In this document: positions 39,911-64,000 of the stretch, piece by piece
Layout: the number at the start of each line of letters is the position of its first letter
Position numbering within the stretch: position 1 is the stretch's first letter
Assembly (NCBI GenBank): GCA_023055355.1
Contig: JALJCS010000015.1
Span: 20,883,516-20,947,515, forward strand
Direction of reading: 5' to 3'
DNA length: 64,000 bases
Source of the DNA: Agelaius tricolor
Lineage: Eukaryota > Chordata > Aves > Passeriformes > Icteridae
Made by a program: the position numbers and the translations under genes
The notes under the pieces: generated by a model
Databases searched by the model: none
Told to the model about the DNA's origin: nothing
What the model saw: only the letters and a program-made list of their open reading frames with translations

Positions 39911-40948
39911 GGATTTGGTTTTTTTAGATGTTCCGGGCTCTGTGTCACTTTGTGCCCTGGAGATTGGTGCTGGCCCCAGCCCTGTCCCCCCTTGCCCACT
40001 GCAGTGTGGAACCTGTGGCACAGCTGCAGTGTCAACCATGCACGGGCAGTGCCCATGCCCCCCAAAGGGTGCTGATGGGCACGGGCAGGGCACTGACCAC
40101 AAGTCTGTCCTTCATGGGAGTGACAGTGGTGGCATTGGGCATTCATGGTGCTAAATCTCCCCTGGCCCAGGCAGCGAGAGCCCTGCTGCCACCCCAACCC
40201 CCTGAGATGACCATGGGTGCTGGCATGGGTCGGCAGAGCAGCTTCTCGCCCTGGCAGGACCCCGAGCTCTGGGGGTCTCCCACTGGCTCCAGGATCAGCT
40301 CCTGAAACATGGGATGGGGACAGCTGATGTTACTGGGGGTCCCCTTCCCTAGGGTCACCCCCAGTGCTGTGCTTTGGGACAGAGGGGTACAGGGGACTGC
40401 AGCATCCTGAGGGCCCTTCCTGCCTGAGGGGTCCCTGGGTATGATGTTTGTCCCCTGCTGCAGAGCTGGGATCTGGGGCCATGGCATGGGGGCACCCTGG
40501 GGTGTGCTTGGCTCCTGTCACCCCCCCAACACCCCCTGCTCGCACTGCCCTGGGTGGGAGAGGCACGGAAAGCTCGAGGGCTGTGTGGCTGGGACTGGGA
40601 GCGTCAGAGGCACGGCGAGCCGGGGTACCCGGGACGGGCAGAGCACCGGGGGTGTTGGGGTACCGGGGACTGGTGGGGTACTGGGGGTACCGGGGACCGT
40701 GGGAGAAGTTCCGCACCGGTACCGAGGGGGGTACCGGGATACCGGGCGTCGGAGGTACCGGGAATACCGGCGTTCCGAGTGCGGGCGGGGCGGGACCGCC
40801 TCCCGTCGGGGCGGGACGGGGCGGTTCTCGCGGGGTCGACACCTGCGAGGAGGGAGCGGGAGGGGACCGGACGCACCTGCGACTCCGTGGCGGCAGCGCC
40901 CGATCCCTCCGGCACCAACCGGCATCGGCACCGGCTGCGGCTCCGGCC
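39911..40948 (+). promoter_or_regulatory. CDH3-CDH1 intergenic region with CDH1 promoter
   Basis: About 1 kb separates the two cadherins. From 40610 to 40780 there is an array of GGGTACCGGGG-like units. The proximal promoter has GGGGCGGGACGGGGCGG at about 40808-40823 and two CACCTG E-boxes at 40840-40845 and 40874-40879, 109 and 75 bp from the start codon. Paired E-boxes bound by Snail/ZEB repressors are a hallmark of mammalian CDH1 promoters. No coding exon was recognised in the distal part. Confidence 0.65.
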
Positions 40949-43900
40949 ATGGGGCGGCGGGCGGGCTGCTCGGTCCCGTTCTGCCTCTTCTTGCTCCTGC
41001 TCCAGGTGAGCCACGGAATGGGCGGCAGGACCCCGCCGAGACCCTGCCCGGGGCCGCGGGACCTCGCTCGGGACCGTGCCCGGTGCTAACGTCTCTCTCC
41101 GGGCAGTGCGGGCGGCGGCTGTGCCAGCGGGCAGCGTCGTGCCAGCCCGGCTTCGCCGCCGAGACCTTCGCCCTGACGGTGCCGCGGGACAGCGTGGCGG
41201 CGGGACGGGCCCTTGGACGGGGTGAGGACACCGGGACAGCCGGCTGTGGAGGACAGGGGGGCTGTGAGGACGGGGACGGGACTATGGGTACAGGGGGGGT
41301 GTCCGGGACGGGGGTGGGCAAAAAAAGCCCTGGCTCCGTGCCCGAGTGGTGCTGGCATGGCCGCGGGCGTGGGCACAGTGCTGTGGCGGTGGGGACAGGC
41401 TTGCTGTGGTGGCAGTGGCAGAGGGGGCAGAGCCCGGTGTGTGTCCCCGCAGCGCTGGGGCAGCAGTGGGGGCAGTGCCGGGGCTGGCACGGCGGGCCGG
41501 GCGCGGGGGCAGCGGCAGCCGCTCCCCGGGGCGCGCCGGCGCGGGCGGCGCTGACTCAGGCACCGCAGACCTGTCGGGGCCGGCAGGCCGGGGTGTGGGG
41601 CACGCAGGCGCCTCCCTGCCCCGTGCCTCACCTGGCACCCTGGGTTCACCAGGGTGAGCCCCCCTTTGGACCCCCTGTGTGCGCCCCCAGGGCAGCTCTT
41701 GGCATGGGGACGGCCACCAGGATGGGCTCCTGGGCTTTTGGGGACGTTGGTGTCCCACTGTGTTGGCACTAAAGCCCTGTTCTGGTGTGGCAAGGGGGCA
41801 CTGGGGACCCCTGTGCTGGGGACCTGCTGCCACTCCGGGCTCCCAAAAGGGACTGCGTGGGCTCTGGGGCTGTGTGCAGTGGCTGTCACCATCTGCACCA
41901 GTTCATGGCTGAGAGTGGTGCTGGCACTGCAGTGTGTGTGCCAGGGTGGCTGGGTGGGCACAGGACCGAGGGGTACCAAGCACCCAGTGCTGCACCAAGG
42001 CTCCCAAACATCCTCAACTCTAACGGCTTCGCCTGGGAGAGCCAGGAATTGGACCCTGCCCCTACCCCAGGAATTGTGTGTGTTTGCCTTGTGGTTGATC
42101 ATTAACGTGCAATAACCAACGTCCATCAGGGTTGGGCCTGATACCAGGGTGACGGGCAGCCCTGCTGACTTCCCCACAGCACTGAGACCTGCTGGAAATC
42201 CTCTGTCTGGCACCGGCACTTTCAGTTTTGGGTTCCGGGCACAGCCAGGGCGTGGGAGGAAGGAAGGGACCATTTGCCCTTGAGGCCTGTGTGGCACCCA
42301 GTGAGTCACAGCTGTGCCACAGCAATGCCAGCCATGGGGTGGCCGAGCCTCGTGGATGCCAGGCCATGCTGGGCCACCGAGCACCCACAGCTTGTGGCAG
42401 GGCTGACAAGCTGGCCTGTAATTAGCTTGATGAGTTGAGCACGATGTTTTCCCTCCAACAGGCCCAGACAGGCCCCGCGCGGCGCCGGGGCGGCGAACAA
42501 CAGCACCTGTGTGGGGCTGCGGCGTCACCAGGGCTCTGCTCTGTGGGTTGGGGGGCTCAGGGGGCTCGGGGACGTGGTGGGGGCTGGGACAGTGCCTGTC
42601 GGTCCTGGGTGGAGAAACCTTGAGAGTCTGAAGTCACAGCGAAACTGGGGTGACGTCAGTGGGATGTGTCACCCGCAGCACCTTCACCCCGGGGTGAGCC
42701 CCTTGCCCTGGCACAGCTGCGTGTGTAACACACGGGGTGGTGGCACTGCAGGGATGGGGACACCCTGCTCTGCCTGTGCCCAGCCCCATTGAGACCTCAC
42801 AGGACAGGAGGTGGCTCTGGGGGGCTGCCCTGATCCCCTGTGCGGGGTCTCAGCCCCACACCCTGCTTGGCAGCCTGGTTGTCCCAGTCTGGTTGTCCCA
42901 GTGTCCTGCAGGTGGTGGTGGGGGACTGAAGTGGGGGGATCCCCCTGTAGGACTCTCTGAGCTCTCCTTTTCTCCCACCCCCATCATTCCCAGGAGAGGG
43001 CCCCCCCTCCACCCCCCCAGCTCCCAGCCCCGGGGAGAGGAGCGCTGGGGCCACCCCTCCTTCAGCCAAGCTGGAAAAACAGGTTGTGCACAGCCAGGTG
43101 GGAAGGGGGGGAGTTGGAAAGGGGGAGAGCGGGAAGGGGGGAGCGGGTTCAGAGCACCCTCCTCGAACCCAGTGCGGGCTGAGCGCTGAGCGCCCATTGC
43201 AGCCAGTGTGGGGCTGGGGGCTCCGTGCCGCCCCTCGCTACCCCCCCGGGCCCCGGAACAGGGCCGAGCACGGCGGCTGCGCCCGCGGCTGCCTCTCCTT
43301 CCCCGCCTGCCCCGGCACGTTCCTGCCCAGCCGGCCCCGCCGGCTCCGCCCGCCCTGGCCGGGGGTCCCGCCGTGGGGCTGAGCGGGGCTGGCACCGCGC
43401 CGGCGGCTCCTCCCGGGCCGGGTCGGGGGCACCGTGGTGGGCAGGGGGCAGCGATTGCTCCCCCTCCATCCCGCAGCCACCCCGGATTCCTGGGCTGCTC
43501 GTGGGCTGACGTAACCCACGGGCCCCGTTCCGGTCCGATCCGATCCGTTCGGCACTGCCTGCCGCCCACCGCGGCACGGGTCACGCCGGGGCGATGGAGG
43601 CAGCGCTGGCTGCGGAGCCCGGGTGTCGCTGGCTCCAATAACGCTGTCCCAAACAAAGGATGTTTGTTCGGGAGCGGGGCACGGCTCATGTGATGCCCGC
43701 TGACCGCTGCCTCGTGGTGGCCCAGCTCCACTGTGCCCAGCTAGTGACACCGGGCCCCCGCCTGTCCCTGGGGCTGGGGCTCCCGGAGGTGCCTGGGCAG
43801 GTTGAGGGGCCTGGCTGCCAGGGCACTGGGTGCCAGTGCAGGTGGATGACTGCTGCCCTTGTTTTTATTGGAAAAGCTGCTGGGGCAGAGTGGGCACAGT

Positions 43901-46900
43901 GGTGGTGACATGCCATGCTTGGGGACATGCTGTGCCACAGGGATACACCCATATGGGGATGTGCCGTGCCTGGTGCCATGCCATACATGGTGCTGGGGAC
44001 TGGAACATGCTGTGCCAGGTGCCACTTGCACCATTTTCACTGTCCGGCAGGGATCCTGTGGCACGGTAGGTCCTGCTGTGTCCCATCCTGGACCAAAGCC
44101 AGGGCAGGGATGCAGTGTGTGTTGTGCCCAGGATGGAATCTTGGCAGGGCATGTGTCACTGTATGTGGAGCATCCCACCACTGCTGTGACCCCACACAGT
44201 GCTGGGGTGGGGCTGTGCTGTGTGTGCCCATGTCCCCAGAACCCTCTGCCACTCGGTCCCCTGTCCCCAGTGAACTTTGTGGACTGTGGCGAGTCGCACC
44301 GTGCCGCCTTCCTCCCGGATGACACGCGCTTCAAGGTGAGCAGGGATGGCATTGTCACTGCCACCCGGCCCCTGCAGCTCCAGCAGCGGGACATCACCTT
44401 TGCTGTGCACACCTGGGACACGGTGGGCAAGAGGCATTCAGCCAAGGTGACACTGCACCGGCGGCGGCACCAGCACCGACACCATGAGCAGATGCAGCAG
44501 GTGACGCTCAGACCCACTCCCTGGGGTCACGGCAGCCTCTGTCCCTGGTGCAGAGCGCTCAGCAAGGGGCTGGCACTGAGCAGAGCCACTGTCCCAACAG
44601 AGCACAGTGCCAGACGTGCTGATATTCCCGGAGCACGGACACGGCCTCCGGCGGCAGAAGAGGGACTGGGTCATCCCCCCCATCAACTGCCCTGAGAACG
44701 AGCGGGGGCCCTTCCCCAAGCCGCTGGTGCAGGTGGGTGTGCCCGTGGGGACCGGGCAGGGCCCAGAGGGATCCCTGGGGCACTGGGACACGGCTCACCC
44801 TCCTCTTCCTGCCTCGCTGCCAGATCAAATCCAACAAGGACAAGGAGACCAAGGTTTTCTACAGCATCACGGGGCAGGGAGCGGACACCATCCCCGTGGG
44901 TGTGTTCATCATCGAGAGGGAGACGGGGTGGCTGGAGGTGACCAAACCCCTGGACCGGGAGGAGAAGAACAAATACGTGGTGAGTGAGGGGGCATCTGTG
45001 GCGGGACAGGGACGGTCCTGGGCACTGCACACACACTGACTGTGCCCTTGCAGCTCTACTCCCACGCCGTGTCGGCCAACGGGCAGCCCGTGGAAGACCC
45101 CATGGAGATCATCATCACCGTCACTGACCAGAACGACAACCGGCCCGTCTTCACCCAGGAAGTCTTTGTTGGCTACATTGAGGAGAACGCAAAGCCGGGT
45201 AACGTGGGGGACTCTGAGCTGGGACCACGCAGAGCCCTGAGCGTGAGCAGTGCCAGGGTGTCCGGTGGATTCTGTCCATCAGTAACATCTCCCTGGCTTG
45301 TCCCCATTTCCAGGCACATCTGTGATGACCGTGAACGCTACGGACGCAGATGATGCGATCAATATGAACAATGGCATCATCGGCTACTCCATCCTCAGCG
45401 AGGAGCCCAAGAGTGCACAGCGGATGTTCACCATCAACGCCAAGAACGGCATCATCAGTGTCATTGGCACGGGACTGGACCGGGAGGTGGGCCCCTTGCC
45501 ACAGCCCAAGGGAACCTGGGCTGCCCCACAGTGGGATGTGCCATGGGGAGAAAGGGATACTGCAGCCCTGGAGTCCATCTGGCGTTGGGACATGCCATCC
45601 CTGGGTCACTGTCCCTGGCTGTAGGGGTGTCTACAGGAGCTATGCTGGGGACCCTCCAGGAGCCCCCAGCCTTGCTGAGCCCTGGAGTGGGTACAGTGCC
45701 AGCCCCTTGGGTGGGCAGCCGGGACATCAGCTGCCTGTGTGCCAGCAGGAAACAGCAAGGCTGGAGAAGGGTGGAGGAGCAGGCAGGTGATGCCTGGAGG
45801 AGCGGAACACCCCAATCCCCACCCCAGCCCTAACTGGGATAATTTTGCTCTGCAGACCACTCCCAACTACACGCTGATCATCCAGGCTGCAGACCAGGAA
45901 GGCTATGGCCTGACCAACACTGCCACTGCCATCATCAAAGTCACTGATGCCAACGACAACCCTCCCGTCTTCGACCCTGCCACGGTACCACGCAGCCCCA
46001 GCTGCTGCCCTCCCCGGGCATCGTGGCACCAGCTCCCACCTGGGGTGCCTGGGGCCACACAGGTGACTGTCCCTGTCCCATCTTGCAGTATGAGTCGTCA
46101 GTGGACGAGAACGAGGTGGGGGTGGTGGTGGCCCGGCTGCACGTGACAGACCAGGACCTGCCAGGCTCCCCGGCCTGGAACGCCGTCTACCGCATCCGCA
46201 GCGGGGACCCGCAGGGCGACTTCGAGATCACCACTGACCCCAAAACCAACGATGGGCTCCTGAAAACTGCCAAGGTGGGTCCTGCTGCCTCATGGCTGCC
46301 TCAGCACCAGCTGACTCCCTGCTGGCACTACCCCTCTTCTCTCCCACCCCCAGGGCCTGGATTATGAGACCCAGAACCGGTACAAGCTCGTGGTGTCAGT
46401 GGAGAACCAGGTCCCCTTCACCGTGGCCCTGAATCCTGCCACAGCCAATGTCCTGGTGGTGGTCAGGGACGTAAATGAAGCCCCGATCTTCATGCCCCCA
46501 GTCAAGCGGGTGGAGGTGATGGAGGATGTGCCAGTGGGATACCAGATCACCTCCTACACAGCCCAGGACCCCGACAAGGACCAGAGACAGAAAATCACGT
46601 GAGTGGAGGGTGATGGTGGCGGGGGCTTTGCTGGGATGTCTGAGGGGCTGCACTGCACCGTGTGCCCCTTCCTCTCCCCCTGCTGACCCCTGGCTGTCCC
46701 CAGGTATCGCATGGGCAGTGACCCTGCAGGGTGGTTGGAAATTGACCCTGAGAACGGCATCATCACGGCAGCCCAGCCCCTGGACCGGGAGTCGGCACAT
46801 GCCATCAACAGCACCTACAAGGCCATCATCCTGGCCGTGGACAACGGTGAGGGTGCCCAGCTGCTGCCCCCGTGCCCATCTCCGTGTCCCCCCATGGAGG

Positions 46901-48629
46901 CGCCTCGCTGACTCTTAGTCCCACAGGGTCACCAAACTATGCCACCGGCACGGGGACACTGCTCCTCGTGCTTCAGGATGTGAATGACAACGGGCCCGTG
47001 CCAGACGCCCGGAGCTTCGACATCTGCAACCGGCAGCCCGAGGAGCAGACGCTGAAGATCATCGACAAGGACCTGCCCCCCAACACCCACCCCTTCAAGG
47101 CAGAGCTGATGTATGGCTCTGGCAGCAACTGGACTGTCAGTGTGGTGCAACCAGGTGGGTGCCACCTGCTCTGGTGCTGGGCCCGCAATGAGCACTAGGC
47201 TGGGGATCTGCCACGGGGCAAAGTCCTGTGCCAGTGCCAAGGGTGTTCCCAGAGCAGAACTGGGAAAGGGGCTGGAGCACCAGGAGTGGTTGAGGGAGCT
47301 GGGGAGGCTCAGGAGGAACCTTCTGGCTCTCCACAACTTAGTGGCAGGAGGGTGCAGCCAGGTGAGGGTCAGGATCTGCTCCTAAGATATAGGACAAGGG
47401 GAAACAACCTCGAGATGTGCCAGGAGAGATTTAGGTTGGATATTGGGGAAAATTCATCAATGGAAAAGGTGCTCAGGCATTGGAAGAGGCTGCCCAGGGC
47501 AGTGGTGGAGTCCCCATCCCTAGAGGGATTTAAGAGCTGTGTAAATATGGCACTTGTAGAAATGAGTCAGTGGTGGCCTTGGCAGTGCTGGGGGATGGCT
47601 GGACTCAATAATCTTGGGGACCTTTTCCAACCGAAATGCTTCTATGGTTCACCAAGACGAGGTGAAGCTGAACATGAAGAAGGAGCTGGAGCCGGGCGAG
47701 TACAACATCTTCCTGAAGCTGCTGGATGCACAGGGCAAGGATCAGATCACAGCAGTGCGAGCCCAGGTGTGCAGCTGCGAGGGGCCAGCCAAGAACTGCG
47801 AGCGCAGAGCCTACATCTCCGGTGGCATGGGCGTGCCCGCCATCCTGGGCATCCTGGGGGGCATCCTGGCACTGCTCAGTGAGTACCCGGGACAGGGATG
47901 GGAGGGACAGAGTGCGGGTCACCCCCTGCCTGCTGCCCTGACACCCCCTCCCTGTGCCTGCAGTCCTCCTGCTGCTGCTGCTGCTCTTCGTGAGGAGGAG
48001 GAAGGTGGAGAAGGAACCACTGCTCCCACCCGAGGATGACATGAGGGACAACGTGTACCACTATGACGAGGAGGGCGGTGGCGAGGAGGACCAGGTGGGA
48101 TGGCCGTGCTTGCTGGACCCTGCCCACCAAGGGGTGGTGGCGGTGCCCATGGCTGTCCCTCGATCCCTGACTCCTCCCGTCCCCCCAGGATTATGACCTG
48201 AGCCAGCTGCACCGGGGGCTGGACGCCCGGCCCGAGGTGATCCGCAATGACGTGGCCCCCCCGCTGATGGCGGCCCCGCAGTACCGGCCCCGCCCGGCCA
48301 ACCCCGACGAGATCGGCAACTTCATCGACGAGGTGAGTGCTGGAGAGCCCGGGGGGTGACACGTCCCTGCCACAGCAGCGCAGGGGACGCGGGTGCTGAC
48401 CCCTGTGCTCCCCCAGAACCTGAAGGCGGCCGACACGGACCCCACGGCCCCCCCCTACGACTCGCTGCTGGTGTTCGACTACGAGGGCAGCGGCTCGGAG
48501 GCCACCTCGCTCAGCTCCCTCAACTCCTCCGCCTCCGACGGCGACCAGGACTACGACTACCTCAACGACTGGGGCGGCCGCTTCCGCAAGCTGGCCGAGC
48601 TCTACGGCGGCGGCGAGGAGGACGATTAG
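40949..48629 (+). CDS. CDH1: E-cadherin (L-CAM)
   Basis: Epithelial classical cadherin of adherens junctions. Sixteen exons: 40949-41005, 41107-41221, 44271-44500, 44601-44732, 44824-44979, 45054-45198, 45314-45486, 45856-45984, 46089-46274, 46354-46598, 46704-46846, 46927-47154, 47657-47878, 47964-48094, 48189-48332 and 48417-48629, total 882 residues, the same as human CDH1. The signal peptide and full prodomain ([15 protein letters not shown] ... VNFVDC) are present, then [12 protein letters not shown], five EC repeats with HAV, transmembrane segment [23 protein letters not shown], p120-binding juxtamembrane block ([19 protein letters not shown]) and the beta-catenin tail. The acceptor of exon 13 is odd: it directly follows a CR1 tail and reads CACCAAG. 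Intron 2 is the long one (3 kb), as expected. Confidence 0.95.
41222..44270. other. CDH1 intron 2
   Basis: No coding exon was recognised on either strand. It is the largest intron of the gene. In mammals and chicken, intron 2 of CDH1 carries enhancers. Sequence points worth noting are AACAAAGGATGTTTGTT at 43652-43668, an inverted repeat that contains SOX/TCF-like and forkhead-like cores, and a TAATTA at 42419-42424. Confidence 0.6.
44613..45163 (+). repeat. CDH1 arm of the 551-bp inverted identical repeat
   Basis: Spans most of exon 4, intron 4, exon 5, intron 5 and part of exon 6. It is identical to the minus strand of 32222-32772. Confidence 0.95.
47250..47650 (+). mobile_element. CR1 LINE 3' fragment abutting CDH1 exon 13
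   Basis: Sense-strand CR1: GAACTGGGAAAGGGGCTGGA, TTTAGGTTGGATATTGGGGA, CCCCATCCCTAGAGGGATTT, GGACTCAATAATCTTGGGGA and the tail CTTTTCCAACCGAAATGCTT followed by CTATGGTTC. Only about six bases separate the tail from the coding exon at 47657. Confidence 0.9.
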
Positions 48630-49346
48630 GGACCCCCAGCCTGCTGCTGCCACCTCATTTCACCCCTCTGGACTCACGTTGGTCTCTCTCCAGGGTGGCC
48701 AAATCCCTCCTAAACCCTGTGCCCATGTCTTCCTCACTGAGAAAGTGAGTGAGCATCCCCAGCTCAGACTCAGTGGGGATGGGAGGTTTTGGGGTAGTCT
48801 GGGTGTTTCCTGGCCCCCTTGGCTCCAGGGCATAGACCAGTTCAGTCCATTCCCTGTCCTGAGGAACTGAGGTGCTCCCAGCTGTGGCGGGGGGGGAGCA
48901 GGATTGGGTCCTTCTTCCCTTTTCCATGAGGGGAAAAAGGGTTTCACTGGCGCTCTCCAAAATACCTCATGCTGCCAGCCCCACACAGGCTCAGATCATA
49001 AACCTAGTGATGGAGAAGTGCAATGAGGCACTTGATCAACACAGACCAAAGAATGCGCCATCACTGACAATTGTATTTAATACTACTTTGTACAGGCAGA
49101 GTTCTATTTTTCTGTACACCAGATTATGGATTGATTCCCTCCTCTGTTATGCCAGGTGTAATTAGCGTGCAGTCATTGAAAGGTGCTTCCCAAAATCAAA
49201 GGGCTTTCCCAAAATCCTGACCTTTGTGTTTAGCTGTTGTCACGGTTTGTATTTTTTATCATGGGAAAAGGGTCTAATGCAAGCTGGGAAACCAGCAGTG
49301 GCCAAGTGTTGATTGCATGGTTTTTATATAGAATTGAAATAATAAA
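48630..49346 (+). other. CDH1 3' UTR
   Basis: From the stop to the AATAAA at 49341. The first part is G/C-rich; the second (from about 49000) is AT-rich, with ATTTAATACTACTTTGTACAG and TTTTTATATAGAATTGAAAT. No open frame of interest. Confidence 0.7.
49341..49346 (+). terminator. CDH1 polyadenylation signal
   Basis: AATAAA in an AT-rich context 712 bp after the stop, at the point where composition returns to GC-rich DNA. Confidence 0.8.
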
Positions 49347-49451
49347 TTGTTTTAAGAAAACCAAACCACTTTTCTCTGTGTGAGGCTCTCCTGGTGCTTG
49401 AAGGCTTTACCTGCTGCACAGGTGTGGTGGCCATGGCCCCCTCCACAGGGA

Positions 49452-49815
49452 GAGCAGAATCACGGAAGGGTTGGAGTTTGAAGAGACCTTATGGATCATT
49501 GAACTCCATCCGTCATTGACAGGGACACCTTCGGCTATCCCAGGCTGCTCCAGCCCAGCCTTGGGCACTGCCAGGGATCCAGGGGCAGCCACAGCTGCTC
49601 CGGGCAGAATCACGGAAGGGTTAGAGTTTGAAGAGACCGTATGGATCATCCAACTCCACCCATCATGGACAAGGACACCTTCCCCTGTCCCAGGCTGCTC
49701 CAAGCCTCAGTGTCCAGCCCGGCCTTGGGCACTGCCAGGGATCCAGGGGCAGCCACAGCTGCTCCGGGCACCTGTGCCAGGGCCTCACTACTCTCAAGTG
49801 GAAAGGATTCCTCCC
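49452..49815 (-). mobile_element. CR1 LINE fragment with internal tandem duplication
   Basis: Antisense CR1 (AGAATCACGGAAGGGTTGGA, CAGGGACACCTTC, CAGGCTGCTCCA). About 150 bp is present twice in tandem, starting at 49454 and 49604, before the array continues with the more 5' CR1 sequence CACCTGTGCCAGGGCCTCAC. Confidence 0.85.
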
Positions 49816-49839
49816 CAGTAGCGCACCCACCCTGTGCGG

Positions 49840-50032
49840 TGGCAGTGGCAGCCATTTCCCCGGTCCCGTCCCTCACCCTTGTCCCGGTCCCGCCCCCCAA
49901 GGCCGCTCTCCGGTCCCGTCCTCCTCCCGTCCCGACCTCCCCAAGATGGCGGCAGCCGGGGGGCTCCGCCCCTCGCGCCCTCCCCAAGATGGCGGGCGGC
50001 GACAGCCCCGCCCCTTCCCTGCCCTGCGCAGC
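49840..50032 (+). promoter_or_regulatory. TANGO6 promoter / 5' UTR with YY1-type sites
   Basis: A TATA-less GC-rich promoter. Two copies of CCCCAAGATGGCGG, the YY1 consensus, lie with their AAGATGGCGG cores at 49943-49952 and 49986-49995. The start codon itself sits in a third related GCATGGCGGC. Confidence 0.6.

Positions 50033-64000
<13,968 letters not shown>

Noticed and set aside
49628..50032. Upstream extension of TANGO6 in a 568-codon frame
   Set aside because: The extension is translated CR1 and promoter sequence; the frame also runs into intron 1 after 50722.

Overview
The window is vertebrate, and almost certainly avian, nuclear DNA. It is GC-rich and densely packed, with short introns bounded by GT-AG, many truncated chicken-repeat-1 (CR1) LINE fragments whose 3' ends resemble the avian family, and many G/C-rich minisatellites. 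This is what a bird microchromosome or small chromosome looks like. The MC1R protein reads like a bird MC1R of 314 residues that is not galliform in detail; a neoavian or passerine source is possible, but that is inference. Exon coordinates below were read by eye from splice sites, codon phase and protein homology. No alignment program was run.

Layout. 341-5355 (+) holds the 3' half of TCF25, and 7290-8234 (+) the single-exon MC1R. TUBB3 (+) is at 9159-12132 and DEF8 (+) at 14076-17657. DBNDD1 (-) is at 18908-21898 and shares a CpG-rich divergent promoter with GAS8/DRC4 (+, 22547-29692). URAH (5-hydroxyisourate hydrolase, -) is at 29982-30689. Up to here the order matches the mammalian TCF25-MC1R-TUBB3-DEF8-DBNDD1-GAS8-URAH block. 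A partial cadherin (-, 31778-32934) follows, with open frame and clean splice sites. Then come two complete tandem classical cadherins, a CDH3/B-cadherin (K-CAM)-like gene (34101-39711, +) and CDH1/L-CAM (40949-48629, +). The 5' part of TANGO6 (50033-64000, +) runs off the right edge. CDH3-CDH1-TANGO6 is a second conserved block that lies far away in human, so the window contains the junction of two ancestral blocks.

Most striking region. At that junction the partial cadherin (signal peptide, furin site, EC1, part of EC2) ends on a good splice donor. The next good acceptor on the same strand is that of the URAH coding exon, and the reading phase matches. The predicted product is a 405-residue secreted cadherin-HIU hydrolase chimera. 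A 551-bp segment of this partial cadherin, two introns included, is identical by eye and in inverted orientation to CDH1 exons 4-6. The last exon and last intron of CDH3 and CDH1 are also about 99% identical. Recent gene conversion, or an assembly problem, is therefore acting on the cluster.

Functionally the genes are a mixed housekeeping and tissue-specific set: ribosome quality control (TCF25), pigmentation (MC1R), neuronal microtubules (TUBB3), lysosome positioning (DEF8), motile cilia (GAS8), purine catabolism (URAH), epithelial adhesion (cadherins) and a HEAT-type transport factor (TANGO6). No operons, CRISPR arrays, tRNAs or rRNAs were seen.
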